Positions 1 to 11,610 of a stretch of DNA of 64,000 nt are shown here, in pieces. The notes beneath the pieces are model-generated. The model had not been told where the DNA came from, did not search any database, and saw nothing but the letters and a program-made list of their open reading frames with translations. Origin of the DNA: Siderastrea siderea (lineage: Eukaryota; Cnidaria; Anthozoa; Scleractinia; Rhizangiidae); the NCBI GenBank assembly GCA_964030785.1, contig OZ034968.1:44888186-44952185 (forward strand). The letters are read 5' to 3'. A program made the translations under genes and the position numbers. The stretch's first letter is position 1, and each line of letters opens with the position of its first letter.

Positions 1-661
1 GAAATCTAACTTTCTCTTTGTCTCAGTTGTATCTGCTACGTTTTTTTAAAACAGCTTACAGGAAGTACGATGAATGTAAATTTGGACGTTATAAGTTTAT
101 GTGGCTGAATTTACACTGAGAAGTCGTTGGATATTTAAACGACGCGTAGCAACCAGCTGATTCGACCCACTACAACGCCAGGCGTAGGCAGAAATGACGT
201 TAGAATAAACGACTGACGCAAGACCAAATCCGTTGTGCGACCGACTTTTATGCGTCCGGTTCCTGGGCAGTAGTGCCTCGCCGTGAACCCCAGATCAGAC
301 TATTTTTACTGTTTATCGAGAATGGCTTGGTGAAAACTCAAAAACACACATATAGCAAAATTGAAAAGTAGTGTCCAGTAACTTTCAATTGAGTAGTCAC
401 ATTGAAGGGGCATTTTTTGTAGCCCATAATGCAGTGCGCGGGTGCCAGCTTTTCAGAGTCATTTTGCAGCAACAGTTCACGGCTTTCGTTTAGCGCCAAT
501 TTATCTATGAGATTTTGGTATTTTAAAAATTGTTTTCGTTTCCGTTTGCTTTATTTCGGCGAGACAGGCATTTTTTATCTTAAAAAGAAAAATTAAATAA
601 AGTTCTCAACATGTTTTTATAATTAATTTAGGGGCCGTCGGCGTATTCACAAGTTCCCCGC

Positions 662-1219
662 TTAACGTCCACTGGACGTTTAGGGGGGGGGGGGGGGGGT
701 TAGGGAGAGTCGAGATTTGGACGTTAGAGTGGGGAATCTAGAAAAAAAAAACATATAATAACGTATTAAAAGAAACACATTTTACTCATGTTGATAACAG
801 AGCATGAAGAGAAAAAGGAAGTATTTCTTCACTTTCTTGTTATTGAAGTAGAAATGAGAGCAAACAAACTCGATGCTGCTGTGATCTACGTAATTTGTCA
901 CTTACAAAGATGGCGCAGAAGTAATACGCGTTCGCTAGATTTTACAGAACTAACAGATGTGTTTTGTCTGGATATGAAAGCAACAGTGGTTAATTTAAAA
1001 AGTTCCAACCGAATTTTAAACCTTCCCAATCACTAAAGCCTTTCACTGTCTTTTCGATGCAGAATTCATTCCAGTTACAATACATCTGCATCTTCTTGTC
1101 ACGGATATAAATTTCGTCGAAGCTTTCGGCTCTAGAAAAACATGGGACTGCGAAATTCTGTGTGGACGTTAAGGAGGAGGGGGGGAGGGGGTCTGACCGA
1201 AACGTCCAGTGGACGTTAA
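662..1219. mobile_element. Nested TTAA-flanked element with 20-bp TIR
   Basis: TTAA at 662-665 and 1216-1219 bracket 550 bp. Both ends read TTAACGTCCACTGGACGTTT when taken inward, a perfect 20-bp inverted repeat including the target site. Each end also carries a G-rich run just inside (about 681-700 and 1172-1190). The host sequence is the left arm of the surrounding transposon, and the right arm of that transposon (RC of about 3365-3380) shows the uninterrupted CGCTTAAAGTGCCACTG. TTAA targeting is typical of piggyBac and Kolobok. An 82-codon frame at 788-1036 matches nothing I know. Confidence 0.75.
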
Positions 1220-1463
1220 AGTGCCACTGAGACGAAAATTCGTAGGTTTATTTCGGCCAAATTCTGTCGCAGAATATCGTGTTGTGTCTATGTTTACCCA
1301 GAAAACTGAACAAGAAACCGTCCATCCTAATATTTTTTAGCTCCAAAGCTGCGTAAAATGTGTCCGCCATTACCGAAAACGTGTTCCTGGGTGATTGCGC
1401 AATTTAATAGCTTGTGACGTCAGAGGCTCACCTCAGTCGCGTTTCCTTGTGTTTTGACTCAAG

Positions 1464-1562
1464 ATGCCTACCGTCGACTGCGAAACCTCCGAAGAGTATT
1501 TCTACGATTCGGAACAGTCCAGTTTCCGAAGCATCAGAGGGTTCATTTCATTCGGCAGATGA
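1464..1562 (+). CDS. Small uncharacterised ORF inside the TIR transposon
   Basis: This 32-codon frame begins just inside the left subterminal repeat with an acidic, tyrosine-rich stretch (MPTVDCETSEEYFYDSEQSS). It lies where a first exon of a left-end gene would be expected, convergent with the THAP exon at the right end. No splice continuation is evident and I recognise no family, so it could be noncoding. Confidence 0.2.
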   Translation: MPTVDCETSEEYFYDSEQSSFRSIRGFISFGR

Positions 1563-2744
1563 AGAATTTTTCTTACTGTACGATGTAAGAACTGATGTCA
1601 GGAGATTTCAGCTCATAAGCTTTTAAACAAACTGTTCAAAGTTGTTTTTTCGCCTTATTGGCGGGAGTTCAAAATATGCGCGAAATAACTGGAATGCTTA
1701 TACAGTGATTACAGTTCAGGCACAAGTTGCTCAAAGAGCGGATAACTCTTATCCAACGGATAAATCGCTGTCCAGCTATTCGAAAAACTTGTGTTTTAAG
1801 CTTTGGAAATTTAGACAAAACACCTATTAAAACGCTAGAATTTGATGCTCGCGAATTCTCAAGCATCGGTCGATTGATTTTATTCCCTTCGTTGGAGAAA
1901 TAAAGGAAGCTATACTTTGTCTGCCGTTGTTTATATTCATTATACTGATTGTAGAGCATTGAGATTTTTAGCCATTCTTAGCATAGTATGGGAAACTTTC
2001 TTGAAGAGCCGTAATGCTGTAGTCATCTGGCAGTCAGCTGATGAAGCTTATCGTATCCACCGTAGTACAGTGGTCGCTTAATGCATTGAAACACAAGTGC
2101 TTGGCGTTTCTAAATATTTTGAACAGTTTTTATAGAATTCTTAACTTACAACATGCGGACCGCCGAGGAAACCAAGCTTTCGCTTGCTTTATTCATTGCT
2201 TAAAAATAGTAACTTGATATCTAATCATTTTTCTTTGGTACTTCATTTATTAAGATTGCTTTTACGGTTAAAAGAAATAACATTGTAAACCCCTTAGACA
2301 AACAGTGGCGTGTGATATTTTTCCCAACTTAAATTTCCACGCAAAGAGGGGCCGACCTGTTGAAGCCTTTGTATATTTCGAACAATAATGTCAATGGACT
2401 CTTCACCGACAGGGAATAAGGAGAAAAGTTTCTCGGCATTCAGGATGGTATGCTATAAAATAAATGACCATGCTCTAAGCGATTACTGCTTTGAAATTAA
2501 CACACGCGGAATTAAAAAAAAAAGCTAAGCAATACAAACTATTGGCTTAATCGCGGCGGTCCTGCATTCGCCTAGGATGCATTTTACGAGGACTACGCCG
2601 ACGATCTTTGCGCTAGCAGACGGCAGAACTCAAAGGGTGTTCCACAAGCAAAATAAATTTTAAAATACGTTAAAAGAAAATAAGTTTTGCACAATGGTGG
2701 ATGCGTTGAAAAAGAAACAAACTATCACTTCAACTGCGTTAAGG

Positions 2745-3083
2745 TTAGGTACCTTTCGTCGCGTTTTTTCCGGATCTTTTTTTCCATATAGTTGGAATGG
2801 ACAAGGGAATAATCGACCTCTGGGATCCTTCGACATGAACAGCCCTCTGGAAACACTCGTCCGTGAAGTGATCAGAACAGCCGACAAAAATACCTCTCGG
2901 GTTGAAATTTGCACTGTGTGTGAGTACGAACATTATCCATTTTTCCATTGTGGGTCCGCTCGTAAGGCTTTGATGAAGTGAAATACCAGCTCGGTGGTTG
3001 GATTTATCGTTGTAGCACTGTACAACACAAGTAATACCCTTTATAACTGCTGCAGCAACGAAAATTTCAAGGCCATACAGCAA
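2745..3083 (-). pseudogene. THAP zinc-finger domain exon of a DNA transposon
   Basis: The minus-strand frame contains a THAP-type C2CH finger. CVVQC supplies the first Cys pair; 45 residues after its second Cys comes CSDHF, which supplies Cys-x2-His. The tryptophan in EKW lies between them and IPTIWKK occupies the usual AVPTIF position near the end. THAP domains bind DNA and form the N-terminus of several transposases and host proteins. A plausible donor (AAAG then gtacct) lies at 2753/2752, so the exon may end there rather than at the stop. No downstream transposase catalytic region is visible across the remaining element, suggesting a decayed or internally deleted copy. The true start is uncertain; the ATG at 3083 is simply the first in frame. 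Confidence 0.6.
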
Positions 3084-5426
3084 ACAGTTGGAAGGGAATC
3101 TTCCCTCGACGACAGTTCAATTTCCCGCGGCAAGTTACCGTAGGAAGGTACCAGGTTTGAGGTGAGCCTCTAACGTCACCTCCGCTATTCGCAAGCAAGC
3201 TTCCGGAACAAGGGTCAGTAATGGCGGTCGTAAAATCTCGACAAAAACCGTCCGAAAAAAGCGACTTCCAGTCGTCGTAATGAGTTGAAATTTGGCGAGG
3301 TGACTAACAGCCACAGACTATTTTCGAAAATGCAAGAATATGGAATACCAAAATTCTGGTCCCAGTGGCACTTTAAGCGTGGAACTTATAAATATGTCGA
3401 CGGTCCCTTACAGCGTATATGACTATTTGTGTCGAGATAAGCGGTATTTTCCAAATGTTGCTCGTGACCTTTTCATTATTTGCCTATCATTTGTTTTGAT
3501 GGCCCAAAATAGTGTGGCTATTTCGAGTTTATCATCTTGTACATTCAAACCAAGTTACATACAGATACCACAGTTTCACCTACAAGGAGCGTTCTTTTCT
3601 CCTAAGCGGACGGTTTATTATGCTCCTAAGTTGTTCAGTTTTAACACGGGAAAAGAGCAAAAGTATCTTACACTTATTTTGTGCCCAAAGTAACAAGAGA
3701 AAAGGACGTCAGAGTTATTTTGTGGAATGATACGTGTACTCCGTAAATCGTTTGGGTTTTCTGTCTATTTTTGTCTATTACACTTTGTTTCATGGATTAC
3801 GTAAGGTTATCCCACAATAAGTATTTTGCTACAATGACAGAAAAATGTGGTAACTCGATTCTTACTATAAAACCATGTGTTTTGCCAACTGAAAAAGTCC
3901 TTTAAGCACATTCTTTAACTAAAATAGTTTTTGCATGCATACTTCTTAAGGTCGTGTACGTGTAGACATTTGCATGGCAAGACTTGTTCAATACGCGCTG
4001 AATTAATGTTGGACCATGTGTAACAGGATAGGAAAGTTTCTCGTCGAATGCGGCGTCATTCCCCTTCGAAAGAATTCTAGACTTAGCACAGCAACGGAGA
4101 AATCACTGAGATTATTAATTTACTTTCATTTTCGAGTTCAGAGTCGAGTATAAGTTTAGCACTATGCTGGTAGAAAAACGACATTTTTGTAGACATCCGT
4201 CACAGTCTATTGGGAATCCGCTTATCTGATTGGCTGTGTCACAGATGACTATCTGCCGACAGTCCTTGAAAGCTAGACTTTCTTGAAATCGGTATGTATT
4301 TTGTAAGATGACTTTTGCCTAAGTGATAAGTTTCTGACTAAAATATTAGAGAACACCAGCTCGCTCTGGTTTCTGCACAGCTCGAAACCGCGCTTGCTAG
4401 CCTGCAACAACATTCGTTTTTCCCCTCCGCGGATCGCCGGCTGTCTTGTGGTGGCGAACTCGTGGTATAATTACTAATTATAGTTGTGATACAACTTTCA
4501 CACAATTACCGGCACGTGTCATTTATTTCAAAAAGGATTTCAAGAGAATTTAATACCTTCCCAACACAATCATGAATTCAGTTTTTAGAGCAGTTATAAA
4601 CAAATAACAAAAATCCGTTAGCTAATAGATGTTCTATTTGGCTAATTGTAATAGTCCTTGAACCTAAGGGCATTCAAGCTTTCACGTTTTTTTTTTTTGT
4701 GGGATTCCTTTAAATTTCTCAGACATCTTGTTGCAATATAGAGCTTTTGAAGACAAACTTCGTTCAATACATACGTTTATCTGTTCACATGTCATAAGTA
4801 GTAAAAGTATGGTTCCTCCCATAAATGTGACCTAAATTTGAGTGTGTTGTCGGTTCTCAGGCTTTTTTTTTTTTTTCGGGTTACGTAATTGACTGGTTCC
4901 GAACTCCCGTGCTCTTTTTCACATGCATGTGTTGAGTTTTTTGGCTTATGTCCCTGGTTTGAGTGTTATTCTCTTTGGTTTTCTTTCCTCCGCTGAAGCC
5001 AACATTGTGGACATTTTCAATTCCAATATAATCTTTAATCCAAGGGTGACCTGTTTGCAAGTTGGTACCCTCACTAAACAATTACAAAGGCGATTTACCT
5101 GAGTACAGGAAGACTTTATTGCAACCAAATCCCGCAGATACCTACACTGCGCTATAGCGATCCACAAATAACCAATCAAAGAAAAAGGACTTGCGCGCTA
5201 AATTGTCCATATCTTATCTCTCAAGGACATACAAATGATTCTAGTTCACAAATAGGGTATTAATGTAATCAACCGTTGGAATTGAACAATTAAACAAGTA
5301 TTTTTAGCATTTGCCAATAAATTTCTGAAGTGGTATTCTCTCTTCATGAAGCCGACTCTATAAATATTCCTGTGTTACTTGGAAGTTAAAAGGTCCTTCA
5401 TTTTAATTTTACGAACGAAATTTAAT

Positions 5427-6363
5427 AGTGGAGCTCTCGCGCCCGAAGCGCCCCAGCGGAGCACTATGGCTAAGGAAGTATGAGAGAAATTTTGGTTCTG
5501 AAATCAGCGTGCTTCCGTACGTCCGTACAGACTCTGGGGGAGAAGGAGGGGAGTCCCTAGGCAACCTGACGGGGGGGGGGGGGAAGGAGAATGCCATCTT
5601 TTCTTGGTGGGAAATCGCGCGATCCTTTTGGGCAACTGGCGGTTTTTTAGGCTTATTTAGCAAACTGATTGTTCGACAGTGTCCTTTTTGTGGAAGGCGA
5701 AAAGTTTAAGTTAAGAAATTTGCGTTCAAGGACTTAATTTTTGTCGTGTTCTGCTACGAACTCGGTCTGCACGTCGCTCGAGTTTGCAGGATTTGGCAGC
5801 GGTCCCCACTCTAAATATAGCAGAGATAGTACTGTCTGTTTTATTTTTTTTTTCTGTCCACAACCATGGTTTTTGCAGCGGTCCGAACACATTTTCCCAG
5901 GAAAAACACCCGCATGTTTATCTCGATCGATAAACAGTCGGATAAGTAATTAAATTATCATACATTGTCTGGCTGTAGTTGGCGTAGCCTAGTGGTCATC
6001 GCAGCTACCTGTAAAGCGCTGGCCGAGGGTTCGATCCTGAGAGAGGAAGATACATTTGTCTTTTTTTGTCCTTTTTATTTATTTCTTTCTTTCCTTTTTT
6101 TTTTAAACCAAATTTCCAAAACAGAACAAGACGTTTGGGGACTTAATTGTAGGGTTGCAAGGATTGAATGCGTGACAGGGTATCCAGAGATCAAACTTGC
6201 CATTCTGACGGCACTTAAAGTCTTTTATTAGTTACTTTGTCTCTCTAGTTGATGTTACCTTGCTAAAATCACTTCCGAGTTTTTTTTTTCTTTTTGGTTC
6301 CTGTTTCAAGATAATAAAGCACGCTTACCGCAATTTCCTGGCAATACTTAAGAAACACAACAT
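5427..6363. other. Intergenic, no gene recognised
   Basis: Sequence between the two duplicated copies. It has a poly-G run near 5570-5582 and a tRNA-derived SINE-like stretch near 5976. An open frame at 5428-5709 has no recognisable domain. Confidence 0.4.
5976..6115 (+). repeat. tRNA-derived SINE-like element
   Basis: The segment has an A-box-like GGCGTAGCCTAGTGGTCA and, about 40 nt later, a B-box GGGTTCGATCC, followed by a T-rich tail (about 6056-6110). No proper acceptor or anticodon stem can be folded, so it is a tRNA-related repeat rather than a tRNA gene. Confidence 0.5.
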
Positions 6364-6590
6364 ATTAGCCCTTTAACCTTTCAGCCCCAGTGGTGCTCAG
6401 CATCAAATTTCTCGTCATCATATCAGCGCATTACAATGCATGCAGGTCATGAGAACCAGGGAAATGATCACCAAAGATGAAGCGTCTTGATGTATAAGCA
6501 AGTTCTCCCAACTGGTACCCAACAAAATGTATGGAGACCAGTAAGGAGAATTTGTATAGTGATGCCGGGACTGAAAGGGTTAAGGCTAAT
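6364..6590. mobile_element. MITE, TTAA-type
   Basis: The left end ATTAGCCCTTTAACCTTTCA pairs with the inverted right end ATTAGCCTTAACCCTTTCA. The interior has ATGTATGGAGACCAGTAAGG, which closely resembles the interior of the element at 47491-47702, so the two are relatives. It has no coding capacity. Confidence 0.65.
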
Positions 6591-6865
6591 GAAGTGTTAT
6601 AGTCTCAGTCAGAGTCAGACGACGTCGATGTAAATTTCACGAGAGAATCAGTTGCGGCAGTTTGGACGTGACTGGACTTTCGTCGTACTTCAGGCGTAAA
6701 ATCTATGCCTAATATATGGAGTAGGCGTTAAGTGGTCTTAGCGGTGTTTTCGTTCCTCAAATCCTGTTATTTTTGCGATTTGCTTTGGTAGTCTTTGTGG
6801 ATTTCTTACCAAAACAGTTCAGCTCTGCTCATAAAAGTCAGTCTCGTGGTGAATATTACAGTCTG

Positions 6866-9797
6866 GAAATCTAACTTTCTCTTTGCCTCAGTTGTATCCG
6901 CTATGTTTTTTAAAACAGCTTAGTGAAAGTACGATGTATGTAAATTTAGAGGTTATAAGAGGTTTTACACTGAGAAGTCGGTGGAGTCGTACGTCTAGCG
7001 TAGGCAGAGACGACGTAAAGCGGCCCTCACACGTCAAACTTATGTTGGCCGACTCGTGTTGGCAAAATTCAAATTGGTGTGTGTGAACGAAACAACAACA
7101 TGGTGGCAAACTGTTGGCGAGAAATAGACCTTGTCTCTATTCTCGCCAACAGTTTGCCAACATGTTGTTGTGTCGTTCACACACACCAATTTTAGTTTGC
7201 CAACAGGAGTTGGCCAACATTAGTTTGACGTGTGAAGGCCGCTTAAGAATGAACGACTGACGCAAGACCAGATCCGTCGTGTGACGGCCTTTTGTGCGTC
7301 CCGTCCCTGGGCAATAACGCCTCTCCGTAAATCCCAAATCAGATTTTTATTCGAGAATGACTTGATAAAGAGTCAAAAGCATACATATAGCAAAATTGAA
7401 AAGTAGTTACTTTCAATTGAGTGGTCACATTGGAGGCTTGTTTTTCGTAGACCATAATGCAGTGCGCGAGTGCCAGACATCCAGAGTCATTTCGCAGCAA
7501 CAGTTCACGGCTTTCGTTTAACGCCAATGTATCTATGAGCTTTTGGTATTTTACGAATTGTTTTCGTTTCGTTTGCTTCATTGTGGCGAGATAGGCTTTT
7601 TTTAATCTTAAACAAAAATGAGATAAAGTGTTTATCATTAATTCACAGCGTGTATGACCATTTGAGTCTAGACAAAAACTATTTCAAGCGGCGTTTTCCA
7701 AATGTTGCTCGTGGCCTTCTTTTGTTTGTTTATGGTTTGTCTGATGGCCTAAAATAGTGTGGCTATTTCGAGTTTATCGAGTAGGTTATTGATAATGTGT
7801 TTGAAGGTACCGATCGTTTTTATGTCTCTAACTACGTCAGCAATCTAGTTCATTCAAACCAAGCTACTTAAAACCACAACATTTTCAGCTACAAGGAGAT
7901 GACACTTCTCCCAAACGTTTTAACGTAGAAAAATAGGGTAAAAGTACCTCAGAGTTATTGTATGCTCAACGTAAAAAGAGGAAAAGGATGCGAGTTATTT
8001 TATGGAATGATACGTCTATTCCGCAAACCTTTTAATTTTTTTTTTTAATTTCTATTTCTGTCTGTTACATTTTGTTTCATGGATTAGGTAAGATAACCCC
8101 AGAATTAGAATTTCGCTGCAATAGCAGAAAAATGTGGTAACTTGACTCTTACTATAAATCCTGTGTTTTTCCAGCTGAACATTTTAAGCACATTCTTTTA
8201 ATAAAATAATTTTTACATGCATATTTTTAAGGTCGTGTACGTGTACATATTTGTATAGCAAAGCTTGTTCAATATGAACTGAATTAAACCTGATAAAGAT
8301 CAGCATAACAGAGTCCGGCTGTCTTTGCTTACGTAACGGAGAAGAGGAAAGAGAACTTCTTCGTCGAATGACGCATAGTTGACTTTGTCAAGTGTTTGGA
8401 TTTATCTTACCAACGGAGAAATATTTGGTATCCTTTTTTGGACCAAGGAATAAAGGGATTTTAAATTTCTTTCTCTTCTTCGAATTCGAAGTCGATTATA
8501 GGTTTAGCACTATGCCGGTATAAAAACGACATTTTTGTAGACATTCGTCACAGTCTATTACGAAGCCGCTAACCTGATTGGCTGTGCCACAGACGACTAT
8601 CTGCCAATAGTACTCGGTTTGTATTTTATAGGGGTCACTTTTGCTTAAATGGTTAGCTTCTCACTAGAATATTAGAGAGCACCAGCACGCTCTGGTTTTC
8701 TGCCCAGCTCATACAAACGTGCTTGCTAGCCTGCAACAACATCTGTTTTTTCCCCTTTGCCGATCGCCGGTTGTCTCGTGGCAGCGAACACGTGGTGTAA
8801 TGTCTAATTATAGTGGTGATACAGCCTTCATTCAGTTACCTGCACGTGTCATTTGTTGTTGTTGTTGTTTTTTTTTATGATTTCAAGAGAATGTAAAGAA
8901 TTTCCAGCACAATAATAACTCAGTTTGTAGAGTAGTCATAAACAAATAACAAAAATACGTTAGCTAATATATACTCTGTTTGGCTAACTGTTGTAATCCT
9001 TGAACCGAAGGGCATTCAAGTTTTCAGTTTTTTGTGGGATTCCTTTAAATTTCTCAGACATCTTGTTGCAATATAGAGCTTTTTAAAACAAACTTCGTTC
9101 TATATACACATGTATAAGTTTATCTCATAACATGTCATTATATTAGTAGCAAAATTGTTGTTCCTTCCATAAATGTGACCTAAATTTGAGTCTGTTGTCA
9201 AGGTTCTCAGGTTCTTTTTGTTTTGCGGGTTACATATTTGACTGTTTCCGAACTCCCGTGCTCTTCTACATATGTATGTGTTGAGTGTTTTGGCTTATGT
9301 CCCTGCTTTGAGTGTTATTCTCTTTTGTTTTCTTTCCTCTGCTTAAGCCAACATTGTGGACAACATTTTCATTTCCAATATAATCTTTAATCCAAGGGTG
9401 ACCTGTTTGCAAGTTGTTACCCTCACTAAACAATTACAAAGGCGATTTACCTGAGTACAGGAAGACTTTATTACAACCAAATCCAGGGAATGTTTCCTTT
9501 ATTAGCAAATACCTGCACTGGCCTATATTGACCCACAAATAACCAATCAAAGATAAAGGGCTTGCGTGCTAAATTGGCCACATGTCTCAAGGACATACAT
9601 TTGTACAAATGTTTTTAGTTCACAAAGGTTAACGTAATCAACAGTTGGATTGGAACAAGTGCTAATTAAGCAAGTATTCTTAGCATTTGCCAATTAATTT
9701 CTCAAGTGGTATTCACTCTTCATGAAACCGACTCTATAATTATTCCTTTATTACTTGAAGGTAAATAGGACCTTTTTTGAAGAACGAAATTTAATAT
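6866..9797 (+). repeat. Segmental duplication, copy B
   Basis: Second copy of the segment at 1-5426. It lacks the transposon present in copy A but carries its own MITE at 7019-7243. Local small indels are frequent. No open frame is conserved between the copies, which argues against a coding function. Confidence 0.85.
7016..7246. mobile_element. Harbinger-like MITE with TAA target duplication
   Basis: A 225-bp element at 7019-7243 begins AGCGGCCCTCACACGTCAAA, ends in the near-perfect inverse, and is flanked by TAA on both sides. Almost the whole element folds as one long hairpin with its centre near 7131. Copy A of the duplication has the unoccupied site near 196-206 (GACGTTAGAATAAACG), confirming the boundaries. 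A 3-bp TAA duplication suits PIF/Harbinger mobilisation. Confidence 0.8.
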
Positions 9798-11610
9798 CAA
9801 TCCTTATGATGTATCAACCCGAGTAGGGTATGAAAAAATCCAAAAACAACAGACAGTCTTTTGGGGGACAATATACCTCGATTTCTTCGAACAAAATGCA
9901 TTCGGAAATATTCCGGATGTTTAGATGTTTATAACTGGGGTATGGCATACGGCTTTACTCTATGTCTGTTTCTTAAAACAAGAAGGCCGTCAAGTTTTCT
10001 GACGCTGGTGTTCATCTGAACTGTTGGAAGGTTGGTTTTCTGTTTTAAGAATTGAGCAAAGGAACAATTCCAGGTCTTCTGGAAGAACATTTATGAACAA
10101 TAAATGTGATAACTGCAGTGATTAAATAAAGATGGTGATTTTTCTCCGTATATTCACAAAATGAAAACTTCAGAAGCAGCTGGAAGCATTTGAAAAAATA
10201 TCTCAAGATAAAATTCTCTGGCTTCAGATCGATAACGTCGAAATCCTGTTAAAGTACAAATCTGTTAAAGAATTAAGGATTTCCTGTTGGAGGCGAGGAT
10301 TATTTTTAGCTTTTATTACTTGTTCTTTTTATAGAGCGCCTGGATAGATCTTATGAGCGAATCCCAGCGACAATTTCTTTCTGTAAATTAAAGAGAATAC
10401 CAAATTTAGTTTCAAATAACAACGGATTTAAAAAACGGCATTTGTTCCATTGGTAACGTTCCAGTTATCCACAGAATAATAAGTTAGTAGCATGTTGATG
10501 TAGGCTTTGATTGTGGCCATTTAGTTGTTTATACAACTGCATCGGTTGCTTTTCCTTGGACACAGTTCACATACTATCGTATTCTTATCACTAAACAGCG
10601 GTACAAAATATGACGTGCTCTTGACGGCGATGGAGGAATAGTTTCGCCGATATCGCAAAAAGCGTGATACGGCAAATCTCGCTGAAACGGACGATCGCTT
10701 CCTTTGCGTTTTCGTATCTGTATTTCTAAAACAACTGTTGGACAAATCAAAATCAGTCGCACTGCGTGCCGAGTTGGTTACGAATTTATGTTCGACAGCA
10801 CTGCGTGCCCGGGACTGCGTGACATAACTGGTTTATTGTGCAAACTTCCCCTGGATTTTCCGGAGGTTTATCTACTAAACAAGCTATACAAAAGCAATAT
10901 TTCCTTCGAAAGAATTAGTCATTTTTACTGCTAATTAGGCGAGTTCTCTTTACTTGTGGAATATGAACTGATAGCTATAAATACAGTACTGAAGAAACCA
11001 ATCAAAACAGGACTGCTTATAGCTGAAGACTGTGGATTGCCTATATAACAATATCATATACATTTCAGTACATGTTTACAACTTATCAGTGATATCAGCT
11101 ACGTAAGTTGAAATTTTTGTCATTGAGCGTGAAGTCTGTTTTGAAGCTAGATTTTTTTCCTGATCCCTTCAAATCGTACACGTCTGCAACTTCGGCTCTA
11201 AGGAGGTGATTTTCCAAATTTCCTCGCTCGATTATGCAACTAACGAATGCACAAGTGCGGTAAATATTTTGATAAAGGTAATAATGATAACAGTGTGATA
11301 AATAGAGATTGACACAAGTTGTAACTGCTAGTGATAGCCTATCACTGAGTCGCCATTATCATTCGCATTAGTCCCAGATGTTGTGCTGAAAGAGTCCTTT
11401 AGAAGAAAATTGCGAAATTGTAATAAGTGTCCTGATCCGCTACCATAAAAAGAAGTCAGCTTGTTGGGATTTCCCTGGAGACTCGTGGAGGTCGCGTGGC
11501 ATTCGTATTTGAGCTGTTTCATACACAGACATCAGCTATTCAATTGAAGAGCAGTGTAGCCATTTCAACCTATTCGCCTTCGAGAATGCATAAGTTCAAA
11601 AGTGCAAAAT
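9798..11610. other. Intergenic, no gene recognised
   Basis: AT-rich sequence without a frame, RNA gene or repeat that I can name. Confidence 0.4.

Larger units (their letters stand above)
628..3410. mobile_element. TIR DNA transposon (Harbinger- or ISL2EU-like, THAP-bearing)
   Basis: The element occupies 631-3407, between TTA target duplications at 628-630 and 3408-3410. Its left end GGGGCCGTCGGCGTATTC pairs with the inverted right end GGGACCGTCGACATATTT. Leaving out a nested insertion at 666-1215, the inverted repeat runs through CGCTTAA and GTGCCACTG on both sides. It continues weakly inward to about 1440 on the left and 3150 on the right, where both arms carry GAGGCTCACCTCA. Copy B of the segmental duplication lacks this DNA at the matching point near 7645, so it serves as an empty site. 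A 3-bp TWA-type duplication fits PIF/Harbinger; a THAP domain is known in several superfamilies, so the family call is tentative. Confidence 0.75.
1..5426 (+). repeat. Segmental duplication, copy A (interrupted)
   Basis: Positions 1-627 and 3411-5426 match 6866-9797 in the same order and orientation with moderate divergence. Examples are the starts at 1 and 6866 and the stretch around 3430 against 7660. The copy is split by a transposon at 631-3407. It probably continues to the left of the window, because the match begins at base 1. Near 5426 the match ends at a shared ACGAAATTTAATA. I recognise no gene in either copy. Confidence 0.85.

Noticed and set aside
5428..5709. 93-codon frame with a CPFCGRRK end
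   Set aside because: It crosses a poly-G run, has a comparably long frame on the other strand, no homologous motif spacing, and no counterpart in the paralogous copy.
5985..6057. Functional tRNA gene
   Set aside because: A and B boxes exist, but no acceptor stem or anticodon arm pairs.
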